From positions 62,001 through 126,000 of the forward strand of contig NZ_BLJI01000008.1 in NCBI RefSeq assembly GCF_017312365.1: DNA of 64,000 nt. The letters run 5' to 3'. This DNA is from Chroococcus sp. FPU101 (GTDB lineage: Bacteria > Cyanobacteriota > Cyanobacteriia > Cyanobacteriales > Microcystaceae). This document shows positions 48,816 through 57,359 of the stretch, piece after piece (the stretch's first letter is position 1; the number at the start of each line of letters is the position of its first letter). The translations under genes and the position numbers were made by a program. The notes below the pieces were generated by a model that was not told where the DNA came from, searched no databases, and saw nothing but the letters and a program-made list of their open reading frames with translations.

Positions 48816-49027
48816 TTAACATGAGTTCGGGATAAGAAAACAAAGAAAAGGAAATACTCAGCATCTTTGTTATACACATAGTTTAAAAACTTTATTTTGT
48901 GACGTTGATGATGATTGCCAAAATTTATAACGGTTAAGTTTTTTTCTCTTTGCCATCTTGGAGTTGTATAAATTCTTTGGTAGTATCCATAAAAATTTAC
49001 TGATTTTGTATAAATTTAAGTCAAGAA

Positions 49028-49061
49028 TAGGATGCACTATTTAAGCAAAAAATACATCCTA
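49028..49061 (-). terminator. Possible weak terminator of ileS
   Basis: TAGGATG (49028-49034) pairs with CATCCTA (49055-49061) across a 20-base loop, just after the ileS stop. There is no strong T-run, so this is tentative. Confidence 0.3.
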
Positions 49062-49070
49062 AACTTTTAA

Positions 49071-51941
49071 TTAAAGCTTTCCTTGCAATGCAGCATTACA
49101 CCGTTCGCAAATCGTTGGATCATCTGGGAATTCTCCAACATGAATCGAATAATTCCAACACCGATCGCATTTTACCCCATCTGCTTTGACAATTCCTACA
49201 GCAACGAGATCTGACTCACCTTGATAGTCTGTTTGTTTAATTGCATCCATCGAGTCTACTAACTCAACCTGGGAAGATAAAAACAGATAACGCAGTTCGT
49301 CAACACGATTACCCGATAAACTATCAGCAGGATTAAAATTCGCTAATTGTTGTTTTAAATCCTGATCCGATACATAAAGTAAGGTTTTTGCGTCTAATGA
49401 TGCACCAATCATTTTATTAGTCCGCGCTTGTTCCATCACTTTATTAACTTCTGTTCGAATTTGACGAAATTTAGCCCATTTTATGGCTAATTCTGGATTA
49501 TTCCACTGGGAATCAAGTTTAACCCAACCTGACTCAAAAACTGATTGATAGGGTGTCGAGTATGGAATATATTGCCAAATGTCCTCCGCTAAATGGGATA
49601 AGACAGGTGCGATCGCTTTAGCTAAACATTCGAGTGCTACTGCATAAACTGTCTGACAACTGCGACGACGAGGGGAGTTAAGATCAGAAATATATAATCT
49701 ATCTTTAGCAATGTCGATATAAAAGTTAGACAGATCAACTACACAGAAATTTTGTACAGTTTGGAAGAAACGGAAAAACTGAAAACTCGAATAAGCATCC
49801 GTCACTTCTGTAAAAACTTCCGAGATGCGATGCAACATATATCGATCCATCTCTGGTAATTCTTCGTAAGGAATTGTGTGTTTTGCTGGATCAAAATCAT
49901 GTAAGCTTCCGAGTAAGAATTTAGCTGTATTGCGGATTTTATTACGAACATCAACTAATTGCTTGAGTATATTTTGACCGAAAGCTACATCAGAAGTATA
50001 GTCTACCGAAGACACCCATAAACGGATAATATCTGCACCATAAGCAGGTTCTTTTTCCTTGTTTTTGCCACCGTTGATGATGGTTAATGGATCAAAAATA
50101 TTGCCCTCGGACTTACTCATTTTACGGCCTTGTTCATCTAAGATAAAACCATGAGTTAACACTGTCTGATAGGGTGAAATCTCATTTGCGGCAACACTGG
50201 TTAAAAGACTTGACTGAAACCACCCGCGATGTTGATCCGATCCTTCTAAATAGATATCCACTGGATATTTTAACTCAGGCCGAGCATCTGTAACAGCCGC
50301 CCAAGAGGAACCCGAATCGAACCAAACATCCATTGTATCGGTACCTTTGCGGTAGGTATGTCCATTATTTCGATAGCTTTCGGGTAACAATTCTTCTACT
50401 GAAAGTTCCCACCAAGCATCAGACCCTTTTTCTGCAAAAATAGTTTGTACATGGTTGATGGTTTCTTCCGTCATTAAAGGTTCGTTAGTTGCCTCATCAT
50501 AAAAAACTGGAATAGGAACTCCCCAACTACGCTGACGAGAGATGCACCAATCAGAGCGATCGCTTACCATAGGAGTAATACGGTTTTCTCCTTGTGCAGG
50601 TATCCATTTTACTGTTTTAATTGCTGCTAGTGCTTCTTCTCTAAACCCTTCTACGGATGCAAACCATTGTTCAGTTGCACGAAAAATCGTCGGTTTTTTG
50701 GTTCTCCAGTCATACGGATATTTATGTTCATAAGATTCTTCTTTGAGTAATGAACCTTTTTCTTGTAGTGCATTGATAATCACTTCATTTGCATCTTTAA
50801 GAACATTCAAACCCTCAAATGGCCCTGCTTCTGCGGTAAAATTCCCTTTATCATCAACAGGAGAAAGAATCGGTAAACCGTAGCGTTGTCCTACGATATA
50901 ATCTTCTTGTCCGTGTCCTGGTGCGGTATGAACCAAACCTGTACCCGAATCTGTTGTAACATAATCTCCACCGATCACAATTTCACTTTCTCTGTCAAAT
51001 AAAGGATGACGATAGGTGGTATGTTCTAACTCTTTTCCTTGGAGGGTTGCTTTGACTGTTAAAGAAGTATTAAAGGTTTCCGATAGTTTTTCAACTAAAT
51101 CTACTGCAACGATGAGATATTTATAATTAGAAATTGGCTCACTTGATTCTACTACAGCGTACTTTAGATCTGGATTTAGAGCAACCGCTAAATTACCTGG
51201 TAATGTCCAAGGGGTCGTTGTCCAAATTGCTACACCCAAATCAGGAAGAAACGGGGTTAAAATTTCTGTAGATGCTTTAGTGACGGGGAATGCTGCATAA
51301 ACACTCCTTGAGGTATGACCCTCTGGATATTCTAACTCTGCTTCAGCAAGTGCCGTTTGTGAACTTGGACTCCAGTGAACAGGTTTTAGTCCGCGATAGA
51401 TATATCCCTTGAGTACCATTTGTCCAAAAACACCAATTTGTGCCGCTTCGTATTCGGGACTCATCGTTAAATAGGGGTGATCCCAGTCTCCCCAGACTCC
51501 AAACCTTTTAAAAGCTTCACCCTGTACTTTTTGCGTCTGGAGGGCAAAATCACGCGCCCTGTGACGTAATTTGAGAGGGGTTAAGCCTTCTCTTTCCTCT
51601 TTTTTCATACTTTGCAGTACTTTAAGTTCGATAGGGAGTCCATGACAGTCCCAACCTGGTACATAGCGAACTTTGTATCCTTGCAGTAATTTGTATTTAT
51701 TAATAATATCTTTGAGGATTTTGTTTAGCGCATGGCCCATATGTACGGCACCATTCGCATAGGGTGGGCCATCGTGTAAAATAAAGAGTTCATTAGGGTT
51801 ATTCTGTGACAATTTCTCATAAATCTGGTTTTCTTTCCAAAATTGTTGAATCTCTGGTTCTCGCTTGGCTGCATTCGCCCGCATATCAAATTTCGTCTGG
51901 GGCAAGTTTACGGTGTCTTTGTAACTCTTTGCGTCTGTCAC
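49071..51941 (-). CDS. ileS: Isoleucyl-tRNA synthetase
   Basis: A full-length 956-residue class I synthetase. The HIGH motif appears as PPYANGAVHMGHALNK near 57, the editing domain has TTPWTLPGNLAVALNP and the TDSGTGLVHTAPGHGQEDY core (given by position, about 330-350), and the KMSKS motif is GRKMSKSEGNIFDP near 610. A C-terminal zinc finger, CDRCWNYSIHVGEFPDDPTICERC region, marks the eubacterial form. It is flanked on both sides by toxin-antitoxin or hypothetical genes. Confidence 0.97.
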   Translation of the reverse strand: MTDAKSYKDTVNLPQTKFDMRANAAKREPEIQQFWKENQIYEKLSQNNPNELFILHDGPPYANGAVHMGHALNKILKDIINKYKLLQGYKVRYVPGWDCHGLPIELKVLQSMKKEEREGLTPLKLRHRARDFALQTQKVQGEAFKRFGVWGDWDHPYLTMSPEYEAAQIGVFGQMVLKGYIYRGLKPVHWSPSSQTALAEAELEYPEGHTSRSVYAAFPVTKASTEILTPFLPDLGVAIWTTTPWTLPGNLAVALNPDLKYAVVESSEPISNYKYLIVAVDLVEKLSETFNTSLTVKATLQGKELEHTTYRHPLFDRESEIVIGGDYVTTDSGTGLVHTAPGHGQEDYIVGQRYGLPILSPVDDKGNFTAEAGPFEGLNVLKDANEVIINALQEKGSLLKEESYEHKYPYDWRTKKPTIFRATEQWFASVEGFREEALAAIKTVKWIPAQGENRITPMVSDRSDWCISRQRSWGVPIPVFYDEATNEPLMTEETINHVQTIFAEKGSDAWWELSVEELLPESYRNNGHTYRKGTDTMDVWFDSGSSWAAVTDARPELKYPVDIYLEGSDQHRGWFQSSLLTSVAANEISPYQTVLTHGFILDEQGRKMSKSEGNIFDPLTIINGGKNKEKEPAYGADIIRLWVSSVDYTSDVAFGQNILKQLVDVRNKIRNTAKFLLGSLHDFDPAKHTIPYEELPEMDRYMLHRISEVFTEVTDAYSSFQFFRFFQTVQNFCVVDLSNFYIDIAKDRLYISDLNSPRRRSCQTVYAVALECLAKAIAPVLSHLAEDIWQYIPYSTPYQSVFESGWVKLDSQWNNPELAIKWAKFRQIRTEVNKVMEQARTNKMIGASLDAKTLLYVSDQDLKQQLANFNPADSLSGNRVDELRYLFLSSQVELVDSMDAIKQTDYQGESDLVAVGIVKADGVKCDRCWNYSIHVGEFPDDPTICERCNAALQGKL

Positions 51942-52097
51942 AGTTCTAATAGAAGTTCGTTATAGGGTTTACTCTTTATTCATGATATTACACAGGGCTT
52001 CAATTCCGCTTCGAGTAAAGAACTGAAAGTAATCTTATGAAAATTTAGCTACAATGGGTAGTAAAAATATTGTGGATGTAATTAATAGGCTACCAAA

Positions 52098-52724
52098 ATG
52101 AATTTTTTTGATTTTTTATCGACTGGTGTGACTTTATTAGGACTGAAAGATAAAATTGTTAATGGGTGGGATAAAAGAAAAAAGCGAAAGAAATTATCTT
52201 TACTTACTATACAGAATGAAAGCATTAATTATAAACCACTTAAGAATTGGTTAATAGCTCAGGAATGGGAAGCTGCAAATCAAGAAACAAAAAGAATCAT
52301 TTTATTACTTAAAAAAGATATTGCATCAGCGACTATTTTAGGTAATTGGGGAATAGAATATTTATTCAAACAACATCATGAGCATTTACTTCATATAAAT
52401 AAATTATGGATGGATGCTAGTGATAATCATTTTGGATTCACTTCTCAACTAGAAACTTGGAGAGACTTGGGAGGTGTAATTAATTGGCGGACTTATTACC
52501 AGTTAACAGACTGTTTTGGCTGGACAGCATCGCAAAAATTAAAAGAATTAAAATATTCACTAAATACTCCAAAAGGGCATTTACCTACATTACCTTTTTC
52601 ACGCCCCTTTCATGAAAATAGAGTAAGTCTACCTTATTGCGATGGTTTAACTAGAGGAATTCTAATTAAAAATCCTCCAGTTTTGTATTTTTTAAAAAAT
52701 TTTGAATCTTTTAGTAATATATAA
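52098..52724 (+). CDS. GUN4-domain protein
   Basis: A 208-residue protein. Residues 1-40 hold a hydrophobic start (FFDFLSTGVTLLGL) followed by a basic cluster (DKRKKRKK). From about 48 the GUN4 pattern is clear: PLKNWLIAQEWEAANQETKRIILL, HINKLWMDASDNHFGFTSQLE, WRTYYQLTDCFGW, and LKYSLNTPKGHLPTLPF. GUN4 binds porphyrins and activates Mg-chelatase, but GUN4-like domains also occur in many cyanobacterial signalling proteins. The non-standard N-terminus and lack of chlorophyll genes nearby make it a GUN4-like paralog rather than the main GUN4. Confidence 0.8.
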   Translation: MNFFDFLSTGVTLLGLKDKIVNGWDKRKKRKKLSLLTIQNESINYKPLKNWLIAQEWEAANQETKRIILLLKKDIASATILGNWGIEYLFKQHHEHLLHINKLWMDASDNHFGFTSQLETWRDLGGVINWRTYYQLTDCFGWTASQKLKELKYSLNTPKGHLPTLPFSRPFHENRVSLPYCDGLTRGILIKNPPVLYFLKNFESFSNI

Positions 52725-52754
52725 AGATAAAATAAGCTAAAAAAAATTTTTTAT

Positions 52755-53141
52755 TTACCATTCAACTGTAACAGGATAGTTTTCAAATACTGGATCACGA
52801 CTTACTAATACTGCTCTTTCTGATATAGCTTGAGCAATTAGTAAACGGTCAAATGGATCTTTGTGATGGAGCGGTAGACTATTCAAAGATAATACATGAT
52901 TTAGAGTAATGGGTAAAATTGCTAGATTATTAATCTGTTGCTGATTATTAAGTATGTCTGATAGAGATTCATTGAGTATGAGCTTGCCGAGTTGCACTTT
53001 AATTTGAATTTCCCAAGCACTAGCAACACTAAATAGTAGACTATGTGTTGAATCATTGCAAAGCTCTAAAGCTCGTTGTGATAATTGTACCGATTGACTA
53101 TTCCACCAAATAAAAGTATGAGTATCTAATAAAAGCTTCAT
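52755..53141 (-). CDS. PIN-domain toxin of a VapC-type TA pair
   Basis: A 128-residue PIN ribonuclease from MKLLLDTHTFIWWNSQS (ATG 53141). Acidic residues are in LLLDTHTF, SAWEIQIKVQLGKL, KDPFDRLLIAQAISE and LVSRDPVFENY, the four-acid PIN pattern of the toxin subgroup paired with Phd-type antitoxins. The start codon overlaps the antitoxin stop (ATGA on the minus strand). Likely cuts RNA when released. Confidence 0.9.
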   Translation of the reverse strand: MKLLLDTHTFIWWNSQSVQLSQRALELCNDSTHSLLFSVASAWEIQIKVQLGKLILNESLSDILNNQQQINNLAILPITLNHVLSLNSLPLHHKDPFDRLLIAQAISERAVLVSRDPVFENYPVTVEW

Positions 53142-53380
53142 TCTTCCCCTAACCAAAATTCATCGGGTAGCGGTTCATCAAAATCTTTACTCATGATAAT
53201 CGCATTGGGATGTAAGTCTTGTTTTCGGGGAGAATTAGAATTAAATGGATTAATAGAAATTATACGCGCTAAGGGGATATTTCCATTAGTTAATACTATT
53301 TCTGTATCTTCTTTTAGAAGTGATAGTAATTCTTTGATGCTCATCTGAGCTTCAGCTATATCAATTATTTGAGTCAACAT
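53138..53380 (-). CDS. Phd/YefM-type antitoxin
   Basis: An 80-residue antitoxin. The N-terminal DNA-binding Phd fold shows IIDIAEAQMSIKELLSLLKE, EIVLTNGNIPLARIISI. The C-terminal tail (MSKDFDEPLPDEFW) is the typical toxin-neutralising segment. It overlaps the PIN toxin by four bases, a translationally coupled TA operon. Confidence 0.88.
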   Translation of the reverse strand: MLTQIIDIAEAQMSIKELLSLLKEDTEIVLTNGNIPLARIISINPFNSNSPRKQDLHPNAIIMSKDFDEPLPDEFWLGEE

Positions 53381-53492
53381 TATACAAATATGAGAATTTA
53401 TCTTAAATCTATCCTACCTAAATTTTAAAGCTAGTGATCGTTTTTTTGTTTGTTTTGGGAACCCTATTAATAATTTAATCACGGGGTTCAAG

Positions 53493-53891
53493 ATGAAAGA
53501 TTTTCTAACAGGTTTAAATAACCATATCTATCAACAAGATGACTTAAGTAACAATTGGAGAAAAGCTATTAATTTAGGAACAGCGCGTACAGGGAAACAA
53601 TTTAGTATTAATGGGTTTTTGGGTGGTGTCAACCGCAGAGATATTTATGATAGTGTCGATCGTCTTCAATTTAATGTTAACAGAAATTTACATTTAGAAC
53701 TCGATACCGATCCCAGTGTAATTACTGAATTAGTTCGGTTTGAAAGAGGTCAAGCTTTTGTGGTCGATTCCATTGAGTACGGAGAAAGCTTATCATTAAA
53801 TTTATCACCTGGCCGTTATGGTTTAAGCTTTTTTGTAGAAGGTGATTTGATTAATTATCACGTTAATGCTCAATTTTCATCGATTTTCTAA
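53493..53891 (+). CDS. Hypothetical protein with pre-peptidase-C-like beta domain
   Basis: A 132-residue beta-rich protein without a signal peptide. Motifs such as NNWRKAINLGTARTGKQFSI, YDSVDRLQFNVNRNLHLEL and SPGRYGLSFFVEGDLINYHV resemble the PPC (bacterial pre-peptidase C-terminal) fold found in secreted cyanobacterial proteins. The resemblance is by pattern only. The gene ends inside the convergent nagB gene with a 15-base overlap. Confidence 0.55.
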   Translation: MKDFLTGLNNHIYQQDDLSNNWRKAINLGTARTGKQFSINGFLGGVNRRDIYDSVDRLQFNVNRNLHLELDTDPSVITELVRFERGQAFVVDSIEYGESLSLNLSPGRYGLSFFVEGDLINYHVNAQFSSIF

Positions 53892-54665
53892 TAAACTAGC
53901 TGAATAAGTATCCAAAAATAAATGAGCATCAGGATGATGTCGTAAAATAGAGACAGGATAAGAAACGGTAATCTTTTCTTCTAATGCTGTTTTAACAATT
54001 TCTGCTTTACTGATACCTGATGCTAAACAAATAATTTTTTTAGCGGATAAGATGGTAGGAATAGTGAGGGTATAAGCATATTGAGGAACTGCATCAATTT
54101 CAGGAAAGTTATTTTGTTTAACTTGTGTTTGTCGGGTCGATTCTTCTAATTTAACTAATTTTACCCAATGAGGGTCATCAAAATTAGCAACACTCGGTTC
54201 ATTAAACGCAATATGACCATTTTGACCAATACCGAGGAAACATAAATCTATAGGTTGTTTGTTTAATAGATTAGCATAGCGATCGCATTCTATAATTGGT
54301 TCAGTCGCATCACCTTTGATGTAGTGAAAATGCTTTGGTTTAACTCTTTTTTCAACCCGTTCTCGCAGATAATAACAAAAACTAGCAGTATTTTCCGCTT
54401 CCACACCGAGATATTCATCTAAATGAAATAATACTAGACGTGACCAGTCTACCCCACCTAAATCAATTAGCGCATCTAAAAATTGTATCTGAGTATTTCC
54501 TGTTGCTAAAAGTAGTCTTGCTTCAGTTTGTTGGTCTAGAATACTAATAAGATATTCTCTGACAATTTGAGCCGCACCTTGAGCAAGTTCAACCTCACTA
54601 GGATAGATATTAACCGACAATTGATTAATTTGAAAGGTTTTAGGAGTATTGCTAATAAGCATCAT
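53877..54665 (-). CDS. nagB: Glucosamine-6-phosphate deaminase family protein
   Basis: A 262-residue NagB/6-phosphogluconolactonase-fold enzyme. LLLATGNTQIQFLDALI near 53, LVLFHLDEYLGVEAENTASF near 81 with the catalytic Asp, CFLGIGQNGHIAFNEPSV near 144, and the C-terminal LASGISKAEIVKTALEEK near 217 all fit glucosamine-6-phosphate deaminase. It would turn amino sugar into fructose-6-phosphate and ammonia. No nagA lies nearby. Confidence 0.9.
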   Translation of the reverse strand: MMLISNTPKTFQINQLSVNIYPSEVELAQGAAQIVREYLISILDQQTEARLLLATGNTQIQFLDALIDLGGVDWSRLVLFHLDEYLGVEAENTASFCYYLRERVEKRVKPKHFHYIKGDATEPIIECDRYANLLNKQPIDLCFLGIGQNGHIAFNEPSVANFDDPHWVKLVKLEESTRQTQVKQNNFPEIDAVPQYAYTLTIPTILSAKKIICLASGISKAEIVKTALEEKITVSYPVSILRHHPDAHLFLDTYSASLLENR

Positions 54666-54746
54666 TGAAGGAATCTAAATCTTATCTAAGTTTAACAAGG
54701 CTAATAATCAGTAGAATATCATATATACTTTATCCAAGATAAACCG

Positions 54747-55211
54747 ATGAATCAAGCTCTCTACGATCAAGATTATCAATTATGGATACAAAATACGATT
54801 AAACACCTTCAACAAAAAGAATTTTTAGAAATAGATATCGAACATTTAATCGAGGAATTAATTGATTTGGGTAAATCAGATAAAAAAGCATTAGAAAGTA
54901 ATTTAATGATTTTATTAGCACATTTACTTAAATTAAGAGTGCAAGCGGATGTACCTGAATCAATGAAAAATAGTTGGTTAGCTTCAGTTGATGAACATCG
55001 TAAGAGAGTTTTAATAGATTTAGAAGAAACGCCTTCCCTAAAGTCTTATCTAACAACAGCTATAGAAAAAGCCTATAGTAATAGTCGTGATTTGGCAATT
55101 AAAGAAAGTAAACGAGCTAAATATGGGGTACAAATTCCTAATGAAAACAATTATCCTCTAGTTTGTCCTTTTTCAATCGAACAAATTTTAGATGAAGATT
55201 TTTATAGTTAA
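54747..55211 (+). CDS. DUF29 family protein
   Basis: A 154-residue helical protein with the DUF29 pattern: YDQDYQLWIQNTIKHLQQKE, DIEHLIEELIDLGKSDKKAL, then LLAHLLKLRVQ and a SWLASVDEHRKRV region. DUF29 proteins are abundant, multi-copy and of unknown function in cyanobacteria. The gene lies between nagB (divergent) and the GAF-kinase-like gene (convergent). Confidence 0.85.
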   Translation: MNQALYDQDYQLWIQNTIKHLQQKEFLEIDIEHLIEELIDLGKSDKKALESNLMILLAHLLKLRVQADVPESMKNSWLASVDEHRKRVLIDLEETPSLKSYLTTAIEKAYSNSRDLAIKESKRAKYGVQIPNENNYPLVCPFSIEQILDEDFYS

Positions 55212-55269
55212 GTTAAATTATAATTTATTTTATCACAATTTAATCTCTCAATTATTATATATGTAATAA

Positions 55270-56808
55270 TTAAACTTGATCAACTGTCATTTTGGGTAAC
55301 ATTAAAACATAACGATAACCCGACTCTGGTGAACCTTGAACGATGATTTTACCGCCCTGACTTTCGGCTAAATAACATCCTAATAATAGTCCTAAAAGTG
55401 ACTGAGGATGTTCTTCTGAGTTTTTTAAATTAATTTCTTTAAAACGAATCAGATTAGCTTCAATTGAATTGGTACTGACAAATTGCTGTTCGGGTAAATC
55501 AAATTGATCAACTGTTGTCGTTGATAATAATCCATCTTTTTCTAAAACTAAACCTTTGTTTATTAATGAAGGATGAAAACTCACTTGAGGTAAACCATCA
55601 GCTAACCAAGGATGAGAAACCCAAATCGCTATATTCAAGGTGTTACTGCGTCTTGAAATATGGATTCGGATTTCACCACCTGATTCTGATGATTCTAAAA
55701 CACTAATCACTAAATAATAGATCGCTTGCTTAATTTTATCTTTATCAAGTAACCAAATTCCTTTACCTGGTTCGACAGAAAGTCTTAATTCTTGACGCTT
55801 CTGTTTAGCCATTTCTGATAAATCATTAAGAATCTGCTGACAAATTAATTCAACATTAATCGGTGTTAAGTTTAATTTAGAAGCATTTTGCTCTGCTACT
55901 CCTAATTTCAGAATTTCATCAACTAATGCCGTCATTTGATGACCACTATCATTAATAATTTTAAGATAGTCTTTTTGTTTACCACTAAGTTGGCCAAAAA
56001 CTTCACTTCTCAGAATACTAGACATTCCGACGATGGCTGTTAATGGGGTTCGTAATTCTTGAGTAAATCCTTTAAGCAGTCGTAATTTAATATCACTAAT
56101 GGAGTAAGAGTTATTTTGTTTTGTTGGTGAATGTTCATCGGGTAAAATAGAATAATGATTGTCTTCTTTTGCTGGTTTTAAACTCAGCCATTCGGATTCG
56201 TTTTGGAGACGTTTTAAGACTAGATTATCTCGTTCAAACTCGCGTAGACACCATCTAGCAGTAAGAGTTAAGAATTCTACATCTTTTAAAGTAAATTGAC
56301 GCGGAGTTATATCCATCACCGCTAATGTACCAATACACTGCCCATCGCTTGTCATGAGAGGAGTACCCAAATAGGAGCGTATATTATAATGTTGAGTTAA
56401 AAGACTGCGTGCAAAAACAGGATGATCGTAAGTATCTTCAATTTGGATGACTTGTTGGCTATCAACGACATAGGTACAAAAAGCTTCTATTCTCGGAATC
56501 TTGCGCGATGAGGCAATTTGATTCATTAATCCGAGTTGTGATAATCCTATAGCAGATTTTAGGTAAAGATGATCATAGACCATGATTCCTAAAATACAAA
56601 TAGGGGTTTCTAGATAACGGGCCGCCATTTGGGTAGCTTCGTCAAATACGGGTATACTATCGGTTTCTAATAAGCCAAAACCCTTTAAAAGATTGACTCG
56701 CTGTTGTTCTCGAACGGCTGGGGTAAGACCATCTAAACGACAAAAAAGTCTATTCATATTCATTTGCATATCGACTTTGACCCTTGAATTGTTCGTTTGT
56801 ACTTGCAT
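55270..56808 (-). CDS. GAF-domain sensor histidine-kinase-like protein lacking the phospho-histidine
   Basis: A 512-residue protein from ATG 56808, chosen for its AAGGTAAGGTA upstream (the frame extends to 56952). A GAF domain fills about 41-195 (LLETDSIPVFDEATQMAARY, IRSYLGTPLMTSDGQCIGTL). A HisKA-like dimerisation helix at 238-305 reads FTQELRTPLTAIVGMSS: the usual His of the SHELRTPL box is Gln250. The HATPase-like part (320-505) lacks a clear N-box Asn (YYLVISVLESS) and the DxGxG box. It is therefore probably a signal-binding or scaffolding pseudokinase rather than an autophosphorylating kinase. Confidence 0.82.
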   Translation of the reverse strand: MQVQTNNSRVKVDMQMNMNRLFCRLDGLTPAVREQQRVNLLKGFGLLETDSIPVFDEATQMAARYLETPICILGIMVYDHLYLKSAIGLSQLGLMNQIASSRKIPRIEAFCTYVVDSQQVIQIEDTYDHPVFARSLLTQHYNIRSYLGTPLMTSDGQCIGTLAVMDITPRQFTLKDVEFLTLTARWCLREFERDNLVLKRLQNESEWLSLKPAKEDNHYSILPDEHSPTKQNNSYSISDIKLRLLKGFTQELRTPLTAIVGMSSILRSEVFGQLSGKQKDYLKIINDSGHQMTALVDEILKLGVAEQNASKLNLTPINVELICQQILNDLSEMAKQKRQELRLSVEPGKGIWLLDKDKIKQAIYYLVISVLESSESGGEIRIHISRRSNTLNIAIWVSHPWLADGLPQVSFHPSLINKGLVLEKDGLLSTTTVDQFDLPEQQFVSTNSIEANLIRFKEINLKNSEEHPQSLLGLLLGCYLAESQGGKIIVQGSPESGYRYVLMLPKMTVDQV

Positions 56809-57359
56809 TACCTTACCTTTCTCACTCGGCCTCGTTGTATCGGGTTTTGACAAGCACTTCTTTTTCTGATCGAGCAAATTTCTATCGAACTTTAATGATA
56901 AAAACTTCTCGCGTAGAGAATTTTTCTGTGCTGCTATCCATACAATTCCCAATTTAGGGAAATAATAAACATTTTAAGCAAAATTTCTTGTTAGTAATGA
57001 TTGTACCCTTGAATATAGGTAAATTTAAGGCTACAGCTAAGAAGAATTTGAAAAAATCAACCCAATTTTTACGGAATTTTAGTTTTATTGACTGTTATGT
57101 ATCGTTATTTATGCTATGAAGGTATTTTAAAAAGTAAAGATTGATGAAGACGGTTAAATGCAGTTGATCAGAAACATAGGTTTTAACGGATTGTGTAAAA
57201 GCGACAACAAGTTAAGCGAGGAGCCAAGTCAAAAAACGATACAATTGTTCTAGAGATAAAATAAAAAGATCTTCTGATTGAGGGGGATTCTCGCTATGAT
57301 AGAGAACTTCTCAATCATAACGCCAGCCAACCGATCGCACACCTTGGGTTAAGACAAAG
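56809..57359. other. Gene-free region of ~550 bases between the GAF protein and dnaX genes
   Basis: A divergent promoter region, AT-rich. I see no small gene, RNA or strong hairpin. Confidence 0.45.
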
